Positions 1 through 15,700 of a DNA stretch of 64,000 bases are shown here, piece by piece (the first letter of the stretch is position 1; every line of letters begins with the position of its first letter). This stretch comes from Acanthopleura granulata. Lineage: Eukaryota > Mollusca > Polyplacophora > Chitonida > Chitonidae. The translations under genes and the position numbers were made by a program. The DNA lies in contig JABBOT010000009.1 in the NCBI GenBank assembly GCA_016165875.1, forward strand, positions 13,582,370 through 13,646,369. The letters are read 5' to 3'. Below the pieces are notes generated by a model. It was not told the origin of the DNA. It saw nothing but the letters and a program-made list of their open reading frames with translations, and ran no database searches.

Positions 1-298
1 TTGAGCCACAAATGTTAACTGTGCACTGACGCAGTCAAGCAACCCTGTAGGCCATGAGAAGCATGGAGGCTGTTAAATGCTATGTTGTTTCTGGGGCAAG
101 TTGTTCACAAGCGTAGAAAATATTACCACAGTTCTCAAGTAATCATGCTCTTTGAAAACTCTTCCTGTACACTAAACTATGAGTCTTGACGAACGAAAAA
201 AATAAAAAAAGAAGTCAACATTTGAAAGCCTGGTCTTTTTGGGCATCCTTGAGCCAAATCCAGGACTACAAAATAAAACAAAAAAAAAAACAAACAAA

Positions 299-340
299 AA
301 CACACACACATACTCGCACTCACACACACACACACACACA
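299..340. repeat. (CA)n microsatellite, interrupted
   Basis: Alternating CA units broken once by TACTCGCACT. It directly follows an A-rich stretch at about 277-300. Confidence 0.9.
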
Positions 341-1880
341 TATAAGAAACCTTGACAACATCTTGTGATTAAACCAGTAATACACATATGATCGGTAGAA
401 ATGAATGGGTGGGAGATTTCTTTTGACAACGTCCTGGACAACAGAGAGATTAAACAAATCACAGGCATCCCTACTTCGACACATTGTACAAAGTAGATAA
501 GGCCTGTAACAATTCAACACATAACACTGCATAAAACACCGCACAAAGCATCTTCTGGGTGAATCAGAGAGGATGAATACAGGCACGGATATTACCACGC
601 AAGCAAAGAAGGCACCGTGGCTATGTGGAAACCTTGGTAACAACGCATGTTTTGGCGTAGAGGAACAACTGGTATCAATGGACGGCCAGACCCAGTAGGA
701 TTAGGACAAGATCAAAGTGTTTTCAACAGGAAGTTAATACTGTACAACGGATTCTGTTACGGATATGACAGACATGCTGTCTAGCTTCAAAGATAAAACA
801 ATTCTTTGTAAAACTCAGCAAATTTTAACCCAGCCTCTGATAGGGCACATTATGTTATATTATTAAATGTAACTACATATCTGGGATAAACTTAAGGTTA
901 TTGTCACTTCTGTTGTAAGGAGCTATTTTAATTCATGTCAAGGTCAAAAGTGTTATATTTGTGTCCATGTCAACCTTGTGCCAAGGCCAATCTTACGTCA
1001 AGGTCAAACTGATAAATTTGTGTCAAGGTTACATAGCCAAATTTGTGTCACAGTTTTTGGGCTTAGGTTTGCTCTACATCAGACTGTTACTTTCAAATCA
1101 AGGCCTCGCTCCATAAAGTCAAAGATTTACTTCACTTCAAGTACATATATAAAGCAAATCTATGCAAGAAAGTATAAAGCATATAGGAGCATAGCAAAAA
1201 AAAAAAAAAAAACAATACAGCAAAACAAAAACACATGAAGAACACATCTTAAAATTTCAGGCATGACACAGCTCAATATACTTTTCTATAAACAGGATTT
1301 AAAATATACAACACAAGTCTAAAACCACTATAAACAAAGTAAGAAAAGCTGTGTTTACAGATAACATGGACCAGAGCTAACTATCGAATGGAAGAGTGTT
1401 ATTATGCAACATGCTGAATGATCTTGAGTTTTATCAGTTACAAGAAAACTGACCTAAAGTTTACAGAAAAGATGATAATAATTCATTAAAATAATGAATA
1501 ACTGGATCAGCTTTTAAATTCTTTCGACATTTCAAGCTTAAAAACATAACTTGATGTGGAAGCGTGTTTGACGGTTGCATGGTGATTTCCCCAATCACGA
1601 CATATATGTTACACACTGGTATTCCTTTATTACAGGACACCTTTACAGAGTGAATTAGACTGGAAGTACTCTTTTCTTCACAACAAAGAACAATTACATG
1701 CAGATGTGTATTTTCCCTCTAGTTTTTCTACTGCCTGTGCAAGCAGAATCTGTACTGTGTACATCAATGAGTATTTCCCACAAGCCAGCTGTAGGAAAAC
1801 TTTTTTTGCTACTCCACTGCAGTGTGTACTATTCTGATCTTTATTTACATGCACTTCCCTGAAAACACATTTCCTCTTCA

Positions 1881-1994
1881 AAATTTATTTATTTGATTGG
1901 TGTTATATGCCACACTCAAGAACATTTCACTTATATGTATGTGGCCAGCATAAAGGTGGGAGGAAACCAAGCAAAGCCCGGGGGAAATTCTAAT
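1881..1994 (-). mobile_element. tRNA-type SINE, 3' half fragment
   Basis: The plus strand reads tail first: TTTATTTATTTGATTGGTG, then the ACTCAAGAACATTTCACTTAT block, then GGCCAGCATAAAGGTGGGAGGAAACC. These blocks recur, in the same order, at about ten other places in the window. The sense strand is minus. The tRNA-like head is missing, which is the usual 5' truncation of a SINE copy. Confidence 0.75.
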
Positions 1995-3787
1995 CTACGT
2001 AAGACAGCATAAGGTTTTATAAGAGGTACATATTTTCAGATCCAGTCACAAATGAGTGTTCCCCATTCTCGTTTCCATATACTGTAGCAAAGAAGTCCTG
2101 GTCCTGCGCACCTGAAACACATCTCACTTGTGGTGTTGGTTAAGTTATTCAATCATGGTCAGCAGCAACAAAGAAATCATCACTACTAGCTGCCAGTGGG
2201 ATACCTTGTCCCACGCAATGGCAACCCAGTCCGACCTGACTTGACTATTGTTCTCTTGCACTGCAAAAGTAATAATCAGATTGCCCACAAAATGTCCTCA
2301 TAAATGCAGGAATGAACAACAGACCACACAGCTTTGACCTGAATTATCTTTGGCAGGAAAGGTTCCCATTACATTTACACTACTTGCACACACAAGTGTT
2401 TATTTAATTAAACATGAACTGGACTTGGAGGGACAAGAACTGTATTAACCAGTGACTCTCCACTCCTTCCTTGACTCTCCACTTTAAAAACGAAACCTGT
2501 ATTTGTATGCCTGGATTATCGATTTCTTTCATAATTGTATAACTCTGTATTAAGATACAATGTACACTGTACTATATTTTCCTGTTCAAACTGTTTGGTT
2601 TCTATCATAAAAGTATACACCGTTCCCTACACAGCTGAAACTGTTTGACTTTTATTTCAGCATAAAATTTTGTGCTAGTATCAAAATCATTGTATACCGT
2701 AACTGTATATTAGCGAAAAAAAAAACCCCAAAAAAAAACAAAAATGTTCTACTGTGGACTTTTTCAGTGTGAAACTTCATCCTTTAACCAATAACACTGT
2801 TTATCTGTCATAATTCACAAACACCTCTCAAAACTTTGTAACCACACAAATATTTTACAAGAAACTGATCATCACTACTTGACAGATAAACAAGTTGACA
2901 GGCCATACATCCAGCATACAGTGTATACATTATTAACATAAAATACATAAAACACGGTTTTCATAACTTACTTCAATAAATGAGTATGTTCATAAAATAT
3001 GACGCCCAAACCTCGACCCCATACATGGCACCTAAAGATGTTAAAATACAGTTTTCTTAATCCATCTAGCCAAGGGCACACAAACATTTTTTGTTGTTTA
3101 AAACAGCATGTTTTGTTTTTGCTTGTTATATTATATCCAACAAGCTGTTTATCTGTACACATTTTTATCAACTCCTTGGACTATACAGTAAGATAGATAA
3201 GGTAGATGATTTAAGGCTTAACTTGACATCCCTCACCCATCCACTTTCCACCATCTCCCGGCTACCTGTTTACAGTGTACACACCCCACTACCCCCCTTC
3301 AAATGCAAAAACTAGTCTATCATATCATAGTGCAAACAAAACCCTACTATCAGCAGTCGTCAATTGTAAGCTCTGTTTTTTTCCTAGAAGATGAAAATAA
3401 TGGTTAAACTACACCATCAAGCTGCCTACCTAAATTCACCGGTCAACACTTGCTGATGGGTGAAGGCCAGCCCACTACTTCAACTATCTGTTAAACAATA
3501 ACATAGAGCAAACATGGAGAATACCTGGTCTCCTACTGCCAGTTTCATAAACCAGTGTAATGTTTCGCTGAACAGAAAATCATTTTACGGACACTTTCAC
3601 GCAAACTGCAAAACACCACAATCTGGAAATGAGAAGTACAACCCCCACGTCCCACCCACCCAACCACCCACCCAATCCTTCATCTTTATCAACATGTACC
3701 TATACTAAAACATCAGATGGAGGCTGGCAGATAAGTGCACATTTGAAATTTATGAATCGGACACTCCTTCCCCGATAACTGCTACTG

Positions 3788-6700
3788 TTAAAGTGCTTTC
3801 TCGTGCTTGATGTTATTGTTGACATTGTTGACATGATTCAGTTTCAAGCTGTCTTTACAGACCGCAGTTCGCAGAACGTCATTTTTCAAGAGGCGATAGA
3901 ACAGAATTGGGTTCATGACACTCATGACAAACATGCTACACCCCAGGGGCACGTAGTAAAACAAGGAGACTCGGGTGCGGTACAAGTACATGCCGTACAG
4001 GATGCCGAACACGGAGAGTCCCCGGAACACCACGAATGTCACCAAGTTGGTGTAGGCCGTCATCTTGTAGAACCAGTGATTAAAATCTACCTGCAACATC
4101 TGCAGTAGCTTGCGAGAATGGAGGAAGAAACTGTTGACTTCAGCCAGAAGCGCCACGCAGGTGTAGGCAATGGAAGTACGCACCAAGATGTTGTAGATGA
4201 ACATGCCTGCAACCTGCAACCACGCAAAAACCAAGGAAAAATAAAATAATATTCAGTATTCATAATATCAGTAAAATGTCATCGTAAAATTTCATGTTTA
4301 CATGTGTGATCTGCCTTCATACATGTATCTCAATACTGAAGAGTTTACTATGTACATACCAATGCATTTCCAGGCCCTGAATTTACATTCTACACTACAC
4401 ATGTACACAGGGGAATTTCAAAGAACATAGCCAATAGCACAAATGGGGCAGCAAAAGTTCAAAATTATACATAAAAAATGTCATTTATTAAACAGCCTGT
4501 CTCTTTATAATAGGGCTATACTGAATAGCCTCCCAAAAAATCGCTCTCCCATTAAAATGGCACGCTTTTAGGAGTAGGCTGTGGTTAGGTGGGACCTGAA
4601 AATGATTGTGGTGAGTCAAAGCAGCATAAGCTAGTTCAAGGCCTACCTTCTAGGCAGATTTTAATTTTCCAAACTGAGTTGAAAAGCCCAGGAGAGAAGT
4701 TACATAATGTTTAAATCATTTTAAAAATACCCTAATGAAATACGTTAAACAGGCAGCTTGGGCAAACTCGATCAAATAGAACATATGTTCTAACTAAACT
4801 GAAAAGATGGACATTTCTGTGACTCTCAATGACTCTGCATCTGCCTACTTCAACAGGTAAGGTCCCACTTCTCTTTGTTTCATGCCTCAAAAACTAATCT
4901 CCTGTTGCATCATAGCCGCTGTCATGTGACAAGGGAGGTAATTCCAAGAGTCCCATTGTTTGAAGCTAATTATTGGGGTACTCCCTCCCCTCTTAGTAAT
5001 TGAGGGGCTGGCCCCTGACTGATACCCTCCCGGCTTCTGTCATCCCTGAAGGTCACACACGTCGATGAACTCACCGCTATATGATGAAGTGTGACCTCCC
5101 ACAATTTGAAGAGTTTGTTGTTAATCCACATGTCGATAAAATCATAGACAAAATACCCTGAAACAAAAGAAAGTGGAGTAAAATGCTGGTTCAAACCCCA
5201 GAGTGGTCTCAGCCAATTTGAAGCACCAGAATTCGGGCTATATCTAGAAAGTGTCATCCCCAATAACTATAATTTCATACACACAGACGCTGTCAGACAT
5301 ATAAACTACTGTAGTATTTTATTTCCTAATTTGTAGGACAATGTGAGGCCAAATCTTTGACATTTCCATGTGATGTGCAGTACATGATTGTTCCTTATAC
5401 TATCAGAAGAGAGGATGTGTGGGAGAAACAGGTAACCACGCATTTTTCTCCAGGTAACACACCAGCTTAGTGAATACTGTTGCTACTAACCTCACCAAAT
5501 CCAAATACACTGGGAATGAACACAGATTAGGCCATCCTTAAAAAACTGTTAGTCATAATCCAACCAAATGAGAAAAAACTGGGTCGGTCAATAGGGAATT
5601 CTTTTCTTTTTATTCTGGCTCTTCAAAAATATAGGTAATCTAAAGAAATTAACATAAATTCCTTAAAGAAAAAAACTTAAAAAGACTTTTTTTTCAAAAT
5701 ACCAATAAAAGCTTTTGAATAGGGCTCGGTTTTGAAGGGTCAGTCAGGTTATGCCTAACAAACATATTTTGAAGGATGCCCTTTGCTGCTTTTAATATGT
5801 CATAAATGGTAAACTTATAAACACTATCAATCATGGTAGTCTGTAAGAAGATGATGATGAATTTTTCACTAGTGATAAGGAAGGGTGAGCCAAATTTGAA
5901 CAGTTTTACTCAATTAGTTTTACAGGTATCTCGTTCACAAGGTTATGCCTCAAACAAATGATCTGACACCCAAATCAAGATGCCCCCATTGCATTCCATG
6001 TAACTCAGGGGGCCATAAAAAACTGCAACAAATATTAATCAATGTGCCAAGTAAAACTAACACAAAAATTAACAAACCTACAGATGATAAATTCTAATAA
6101 ATTTAACATCGTTTAAAAAAAACTTGTCAAAGCACTGCAACATCAACCTACCTGAAGAAAATGCCACCATACTGTATATGTAATAATTTGCATATGTTAC
6201 CAAATCTTGAAACATTTCGGGGAAAAAAACAAAACTGAAACAAAGAAAAAAACTACATGAAACATCAAACATAAAGCCAACTTGTGCATTGAAATCAAAT
6301 GTAAATATCTCGCACGTTAATATATTTGGTCTACTTTCTTACTTTGTAAACAAGAAAAAGTGCAGAAAAAAATATCCAGAGTGTAGTCTTTTACTGCCAA
6401 TGAGTAAAGTTCTGCCTTGCCTACTGTGACTTACAACCAAAAACAGGTGCCCTACATTCTACAGTACGGCTTTTTATACCCTCAGCGGTAAAAGAGTTCG
6501 AACTCGAAACTCCCCCTGTCATCAATATCAATTTTCAAAAACTGTACATATTCAATGATGTCAACTATTAAGAGACAGCATGCACAAGATTATCCATGAA
6601 CTTTCATAATGTTCACAGTTCACTGCATCATTATATCGTTGCACGCATGTATCCAAATTTGCCTTGGCAGCCTTCAATGATTTACCAGACACAACATTAT

Positions 6701-9700
6701 ACTGACACCGGGCCGACCAGTCCTGTTTCCTTGCTGTAACCTCTCAGTGCTGAGCGCCAAGCAAGCCAGCAATAAGTACCATTTGGTATCTTAAGTCATT
6801 GACCTGGGAAGGGATTGATTGTGTGGTGATGTGAGGGATAACATAACACATTACACACATTGGTTACCACTTGCAATGAATTCAACAGATAGCTGCACAA
6901 CAACACAAAGGATTAATGATATAAAAAAATCCACAAATAACTTGATTGATCATAGCTTACATGTTGCACACATTTTATGTCATTCTTTCATTGGGATGAT
7001 GGTGGTGGTACTCTGAACAGCGTGTACTGAATAAAACAAGGGATAACAAGGCATGTCAAACTACAACCTATCCACGGTCACTTCAGTTTCGAATACAGTG
7101 GCATCTTGCTGTAACCGGCTCTGAAACCAGTGTGTTGGTGTTGTTGCAAGGCGGTTGGGCAGTAAATCATCCAAATCATTCATTGGTCCATAAATCGTGT
7201 ACATTTATACGTAGGAAGACACGCATCCGTGATGTAATCAGGTATGGCTTTCAAAGCTGCAATTTTTCTTTTGCAAGGTTTCTTTAATATATAAGGTCTT
7301 ACAAAAGATGATCTATCCACATGTAGTTCTCACTACCATATGGGGCTGGATCTAGGGCATTTCCCTGTAGTTATACAACTTCGGTGCAAAGTCTACATGC
7401 ACCAGGCCATAAGTATTATGTGGATTTTATTATAACACAGAAAATAATTTTGATCACTAATCCCACCAGGAAGGTTATCTCTTTGCCAACATTTATTTAT
7501 GTGCCTGTCAGCAAATTTAAGGAAGTTGCACAGATTTAAGGATAATTGAAATTTTGTGCTGTTCAGAACAATCCATTATGTTTTGGTGGTGATCTGCATC
7601 AGGATACAGTGCTGCACGCTTTATTCTGCTGATCTCAGCACACTATTTACCCTGTCAATCACAGCACTCTATTTACCCCACCCATCTCTGCACACTATTT
7701 ATTCTGCCGTTCTCTGAACACTATTGATCCTGCTAATGTATGCACACTGTTCACCCTCCCAATCTATGCACTCTGCTTATCTCAATAATTTGTGCACACT
7801 ACTTATTCTACCAATCTCTGCTCACTGTTTACCCTGCTGTTCTCTGCTCACTGTTTACCCTGCTGTTCTCTGCTCACTGTTTAACCTGCTGTTCTCTGCA
7901 CACTGTTTATTCAGCCAACTTCTCTCTATACACTCCTCATCCCACGTTTCTCCACATACTATTTACCCTACCAATCTCTGCACACTGTTCCTACCCTATC
8001 GATCTCTGCACAGTATTTATCGTGCTGATCTCAGCACAGCGTTTACCCTGCTAATTTCTGCACACAGTACATCCTGCAATCTCTACCCTCTACTTATCTT
8101 ACCAACCTCTGCACAGATTATCCTGCTTATCTTGCATACTGTTTATACTGTTTACCCTCCCAACTACTGCAGCCTGTCAATCTGGGGGACAACACGCTGT
8201 GTTTACTGAATAAGGCATTTACTGATTAAAATAAGCAGTACACAATAAGCAGATTATAACTGTAAGCCTAGACCTTTGGAGCAGGAACAAAGCTTCATTG
8301 TGCATGTCCGGTTCTCTGACCACTAGCCATTACAGAAGGCCACTATACACACATGTAGGCTATAAAATCAGTTCACACAGCAGAATATCCTCTCCGTGGA
8401 GAGCAGATAATGCTCCACGACTGTGGTTTCAAAACAGAATGAGGTGTGTGACAAAAAGTTTGCAGGCACCATGCCCTAAAAATGTACAGTGTAGTGTGCC
8501 TGGACATTTGTAGGTGTATGTAGATATATTTGCATTGGTAGAGTTATTTCACTTGGAAACACTTCACAAGCATTCCATTTCACTGGCTTGAAGATTGTAC
8601 TAATTTACAGGAAAGGGCAGCATTAGGTACACCCCTGTAAATGTTTTTCTTGAAGACAAAATGTTGCACTAACATATGTGAATTCCCAGGTGGGGGAGTT
8701 GTGTGGATAGCATCGGTCACAGATGATATGCCAATGTTTCAATTTTGTCTCTGAACCCTGTACATGACACTTCGATGATCACTATTGGCCATCATAAGTA
8801 CATGTAGTTCACTCTGTACATGACACTTCGATGATCACTATTGGCCATCATAAGTACATGTAGTTCACTCTGTACATGACACTTCGATGATCACTACTGG
8901 CCATCATAAGTACATGTAGTTCACTCTGTACATGACACTTCGATGATCACTACTGGCCATCATAAGTACATGTAGTTCACTGTGTACATAACACTTCAAT
9001 GATCACTATTGACCATCATAAGTACATGTAGTTCACTCTGTACATGACACTTCGATGATCACTACTGGCCATCATAAGTACATGTAGTTCACTCTGTACA
9101 TGACACTTCGATGATCACTATTGGCCATCATAAGTACATGTAGTTCACTCTGTACATAACACTTCGATGATCACTACTGGCCATCATAAGTACATGTAGT
9201 TCACTCTGTACATAACACTTCGATGATCACTACTGGCCATCATAAGTACATGTAGTTCACTCTACACACCGCACTTCACAATATACCATCAAGTTAAAGG
9301 AAAGGGTAAAAAAAGCCCCTATGATGTCAGCACAACCTTTCAATGAAATTTATCTGTAGGGGCCATAAACTTCATCCTTGATTTCAAATATTTAAATGCA
9401 GAGAAATTCTGTTCAAACAAATATTTATAAAAAATTTATGCTTTGAAGTCTTCAGTGGCATGCCTGATAAGTTTTTGGTTAAATTTGCCTTTAGGCAGAT
9501 TTATTGAATACCAGATTGAGAGACTGGGAATGATGATCAAATCAAGATATTTCTGTCCAGTGTCAAACTGAAGGATATAACTAATTCCCTAACACATTCT
9601 ACCAGACAAGGAGCAATGTTTTGGCATATAAAAGGAATATCATCGGATCTGGAGAGGCTGTGCTACAATTTCTTTGAAGTTCAAATATGCCCCTAACCAA

Positions 9701-12700
9701 ATTTTACGAGGATATATGGTAAGTGTGTTGACAGAAATTCAGTGTTATGGTTAACTGCTGCTGTGTACATTTTGTTTGTTTGTTTGTGGTTTAAGGTGTA
9801 TTGTAACATTGTTTCTGTCATATGACTATGATGTCTCCTTTTACCAGGACAGACCCTATTCCAACATATTTAAAGTGCTTCCTCACTAGAAAGCCAAGCC
9901 AAGGCCACCAAGCATAATGACTCACGTCAGACTGACCAATAGTTTATAGTTTATTCGCCTTACACTAGGCACCTAGTGAACTTATCTTAAGATTAATGAA
10001 GTTAAAATTTGACATACGACTTGGTTTGTGTTTGGACCATGGATCAACGCTGATGCTTTATCAACACGTCCAATGCCATTGCAGATAGTAACCATGTCGG
10101 TGTTAAGTCTTAATATCTACATGTACACTCAACCGTTGCCTGTATATGTATGTGTAGTCAAGGACATTAAGAATCACGCTGTGTTCTCTTTTCAATACCA
10201 ACAAGTCACTGGCCATGAAAAAAAGCTCATCTGCTGACTGACCCATAATGCAATCACACACATACTATTCGTCTGACCTCCAGACACACGATGACAAAAC
10301 ATCTCGCTCAGCCAGGTCAACATAAATTAACAGTTTGAAGCATTGTCTTTATATCTGCTACGGTACTGCACGCAAGACAGAACACCCTTCAGGATATGAA
10401 CATCATGACTATTCATGACACCCGTAACACTGGTGACCTCTCCCACAAACTAGAAACTATACTCAGGGACCTGCTGCCAGTGGACCTGTACATTTTTAAA
10501 ATGGGGAGTACAGGCAGTTTGGATGTGTGTCCACTTAAAACTACACTCTACACAAATACAGTGACGGACTAGGCCTACCTTGTTCACCAAAGAATTTGAC
10601 AATGTATTTTCTATAAATCATGTGTTTCATTTTTGGGGGGGCCACAGTCTTCTTTATGTACCAGTAGCATGGAGCCACACTTTTCAGTGTTTTTTTTATG
10701 AACTACATGTATCTTGTTCCCATGTGTTTTTGTTCACGAAAGAACAACAATCTAAGCTACATGTACATCACTTAAAACAAGCTTATACTCTCTCTACAGA
10801 CATATATATATATATATATATATACACATCTATGGTGACTTCATTATTCTACATCAAGAGCCGGTGGCCAGTGTATCATACCAGTTTAAAAACCATCGGT
10901 ATAAAACACAACACACTGTGACGCAGCTACATGTAATTCAAAGGTCTGATGAGTATCATCTGTGGCTTGACCAGTCATATTTCTTGTCTGAATCACAACT
11001 AGCCGGGACGTGACGAGAGTAAAATCATTCGATCACACCTGTATGGTGATGAGAACAGAGACAAAGGTGCATGGCAAAGTCACTGATCACTATGCACACA
11101 GTTCCCTCAAGGACTAATACCACACCTCAATGTACTAAAGTGGGCTTATCACAGGTAACTTCATCTGACATCATGTGCTTCCTTGTATACGGCCTGTTTT
11201 TATACAGGCATGAAGCCAAGCCACTTGGTCTGTGTGACTCATTGTTTTCCTGTGGATACATGCTTATGTACATATTAACATGCTCTGTCAGAGCAATTAT
11301 CACCTTGACAGTATGACCTACTTTCTCCTCTGTCAGATTTTCATGTTTTCGTTTGCCAGCAGTAAAAAACATATTACATCAAACCGTTACTTCCTTGTTT
11401 TGCCTTCGCTCTATAAAGAAAGGTCTATAATTAGTGGCAAACTGAAGACACTGCACGTCTTGAAAGTGTCTAAAACAAAACCTGTAATTTTCATTCACTT
11501 TCCCTGCTTGTACCATAGGAATAGTAGATTACCACACCCAAAACGATATTCAGTGTGGAGTGCACAGACGAACAGACAAACTGAGGCCCATCAATCCCAA
11601 ATTGCCCCCTTCTTTTCATAAGAGGGATGAAAATTTATCAATAATTGTCATTCGTTAATTTACATAATAATTTCATCATTTTAATCACTGATTGATTGAT
11701 TGACTGATTTATTTGATTGGTGTTTCACGCCGTACTCAAGAATGTTTCACTTATACGATGGCGGCCAGCATTATGGTGGGAGGAATCCAGGCAGGAATCC
11801 CACGACCATCCATAGGTTGCTGGCTGACTTTCCCACGTACGGCCGGAGAGGAAGCCAGCATTAATGAACATGAACTCAAAGCAACTTCATTGGTGGGAGG
11901 CCTCTGGGTCATAACACTGCGCTAGCGCGCTAACCAACCAAGGAAAGGAGCCCCCACCCCCGTTGTTAACTGTTTCATAGGTTTAAAATCAGATCTATGC
12001 ATGTATGGTGACATGTATTGAAAAAAAATTCATAAAGGGACAAAAATTTTTGTACATTGTTGTATTACCATAAATTCATGGTAAAAAGCCATAAAAGTCC
12101 CAGTTCTGTCTGATGAAATACATCACATATTTGTTGATGTCCTAGACCTACTTGGAAATGTACTTACTTGACCCAGCATAAGATTTGCAATGTGAAGGAC
12201 AGGCAGGCTGGCAGGGAATTGCTCTAACTCACACCTAAACAAAGAATTCTAGGCGACCTATTGACTCTTTTGCTACGGCTTGACGCCCACGGTGGCGCAA
12301 GTTCTAGGCCCACCGCCATGGTTAGCTGGCAAGCCGCTCTCAACGGCTCGTTAAGTTACCATTGTTCAATACCTTCTAATTGGTTGTTGTTACATTTAAG
12401 TTGGTACTGATTAGGCAAACTTGTATTCTAGAGATACCTCGCTGCTGAAGACTCCCCAATGGCAGAGAAATAAATATTCCTCAGCGAAAGAGTTAATATA
12501 TCACTGACACCGAAATCGTGAATTGAAAGTGTTTTCTCTCCATGCTGGATGCTTTAAAAACAGAGGTGATCAAAACTGAGTTAACAGCACACATGTATAT
12601 ACAGCTGGGATCCCTGCGCAGCATAAGCAATATGAAGCAGGGTCCTGAACATTGATCTTCACGATTTCTCCATTAGCTGTATTTAAATGACGTGCTTGGC

Positions 12701-15700
12701 CCCATGCGAGTGATAGCTCCCCCAAAACATTTCAGGAGAGTAATGTATTATGCAGGAGATCGACAGCTCCCAAGCCGTTACAAACAAGTGATATGATGCT
12801 TCTCCCGAGTAAATACTTGTTGCAAGGCCTGCAGCTGGTGAACAAGTGTAGTAACCAATACTAAACTACATGTGGGACTGAAACGTCTCACCTGAATATA
12901 GATGTAACTTCAGATCCATACCAAAAATGACAAAATATGAATATATATTAACACTAATATACCAAAATTTGAATGCTCTATAATATTTCAATTATACGAC
13001 AGCAGTTAGTACTATGGCAAGTGGAAGCAGACAGAGCCTGGGGGTAGGGGAAACCCGTGACCATCCGCAGGTTGCTAGCAGACCTTCCCACTTATGGCTG
13101 GAGAGGAGTTCAGGTCACAACTATCACACTGGTAACATATTCTTCAGTAGAGTGTTAAACCCCAATGAAAACAATAAAATAAATTGATCCCTGACCAAAC
13201 AACCGTTAAGAGAAATTTCATAAGACCAGCTAATAATGTATAAATCATGTAAATGGTCAAAGGCAACAATCATCTATAGGCAGCTGTATGATCATACAGG
13301 CAAGTATGGGATAATGCAAATTTTAGGCACTGGAGATTTTATGCTATTGACCAAGTTCCTATCTCCTCTCGCAGCCAATCAGCACTGATTCTCTCTGCAA
13401 CTGATTTATTTATTTATTTGATTGGTGTTTTATGCCGTACTCAAGAATATTTCACTTATTTGACTGCAGCCAGCAATATGGCGGGAGGACACCAGGCAGA
13501 GCCCATGGGGGAAACCCACAACCATCCACAAGTTGCTGGAAGACCTTTCCATGTACAGCCAGAGAGGAAGCCAGCAAGAGCTGGACTTGAACTCACAGTG
13601 ACAGTATTGGTCGGAGGTTGGTGGTTCTTCAACCATTTCGCATGTTTGCAATGTGTTTATTCAAGCATATTCTGAAGGCATTTTTCTGTGTTAACTGATA
13701 ACATCATACCTTTTGTGCACCCTTGAATTTGGCGAATCCAACAAATGTAGTTTTGTCTCTAAAAGTCAAACTAAAAATGGGCATAAATTGCAAGGAAAGT
13801 TGCTCTTTCATATGTGAAAAGGTTGAGGGATTTGGGTAGGCAATACTAGACTCATGACCTTCTAGATGAGACATCCTGGGATTTCATTCTGGCTAATTCA
13901 TGTACAAGTACCACTGTATGTATTGAATTGACAAGCTATTGTTTTGTTTGGGTCATGGCATGAAGTGGAAACTGCATGTGTACACAACTTGAAATCTGAA
14001 GTCAATCTTTCGTTCAAACAGTTACTTGTACATGTCATGAAGGTGATTCTCTGGGCCAATAGCTTCATCAACAGGTATGCAGTAACAGGATAACATGTAC
14101 ACATGGATATACATGTAACTGGAGCTCTGCATGTACCTGTATATGAAGATCTACAGTTGATCTTATTTACATGCAGAACAATTTTGCTTTAATACTGCCC
14201 AGAAACTGATGAGCACACTTACAGAGTAGACTTGCTGAAATAAATGTTGTATGAAAGTTAACATTGCATAGCTGGGGTATAAGAGCATGACACTAGGGGA
14301 CATGGCCAGTTTATTACCACTGGATCTGTGACAACTATAAATGTGAAAGCACGCAGAGATTACCATATGGAAACCTTTCATGCCCAGGACTGTGCGCTAG
14401 TACAGTGTATGCCCTTAAGTACCCATTTGGTCTACATACAACATGATTTATGCCTTACCTGATGCTACCAGCCTCCACAGGGCTACATGTGCTTCGGAAG
14501 TAAAAGCTGACCCTGTGGCTATGCCTACATGTATCTACTGTACACGACCTAAAATTCCGTCCATACAAGGGCATTTTTAGAGGCAAAAAGAGGTCATGAA
14601 ATATTGTTTTTGGTGCTGAAACTTGCATTTTTTTCCAGTATGATATCACCCCACCTTGCAAACAAACCTCAAAAATGCCTTTCTAAAATCAGTAGAACTA
14701 TCAGACTCAGGAAAAATGTTTAACTTCATCATGGACGAAATTCAGGCATCATTTAGGGTACTAGTAACTTATCCTTGCCAATTATTAAAGGGAAAGACCT
14801 CGTAAAAAACGAATTTAGGGTGAGTGAAAAGGTCATTAAAAACTGTACCTCCGGATTTTTTAGATTTTTTTTCCACCAAAATAAACACAGTCAAAAGTTT
14901 TGAATGTATGGTGAGATTTATGGATGATACTGATGATGTTGTTCACCAGTGACATCACGCCGACCTTTCTCTGGCCTTAGCTTGTTCAGAATCCTTCACC
15001 CTTACCCAACTGATATCCCACCCAACTTGAATTACACAACAAACTACGACCTTAACTGACCACATATATTCAACAGACCCACAATACACTTTTACAACAC
15101 TCTAGACCTTCATTTAAGTGACCATCTTGCCATATTTATGGCACGTAAATGTAACTTCAAACGTAAATCAAATTCTCACAAAACCATCGCATACAGAGCA
15201 ATGAAAAACTTTGATCCAAACTCATTCTGTAGTGAGCTCCTTGCAGAAGACTGGTCGTTTATTAACACCTGCACAGACCCCAATTCTGCCATTAGTCAAT
15301 GAACTCAGTCATTCATAAATGTCATCAATAACCATGCCCCAATTAAGGCAAAACAAGTAAAACGAGACAAGCAACCAGAGTGGTTAAATGAAGAAGTACT
15401 TAATGGAATAAATGTAAAAAATCTACAACATGAAACCTTGATCCAGCAGAATTGCAAAAGCTACGAAACAATGTTAACGGTCTAATTCACTAAGCAAAGC
15501 ATGATTTTGTTTCTGAAGCAATACAAAATGACAAGCAAAGAAACCCCTGGAAAATCATTTAAAAGCTCTCTCCCAGTTCAAATCCATCTGTCCCCAGTCA
15601 CATGCAGTCTAATGTCAAAAGTAAAAAACCTCAGGATCCTGAAGTAATAGCTAACCAACTGAATAAATTCTTTGTTGAAGCTGCTACCAATCTCTTTCTT

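Larger units (their letters stand above)
1..3787. other. Noncoding 3' flank of the TLCD gene
   Basis: No exon of a recognisable gene was found here on either strand. The part nearest 3787 should be 3' UTR of the minus-strand TLCD gene. The clearest minus-strand AATAAA is at 2651-2656, which would give a 3' UTR of about 1.1 kb, but this is only a candidate. The stretch also holds a CA microsatellite near 299-340, an A-rich run near 1197-1212 and a SINE fragment at 1881-1994. The short open frames are consistent with chance. Confidence 0.5.

Noticed and set aside
7724..8209. 161-aa and 104-aa Leu/Cys/His-rich frames
   Set aside because: They fall in a degenerate tandem repeat in TLCD intron 1 and have no splice or homology support.
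8759..9262. CRISPR array
   Set aside because: The 56-bp units are contiguous, with no unique spacers, and this is a eukaryotic intron.
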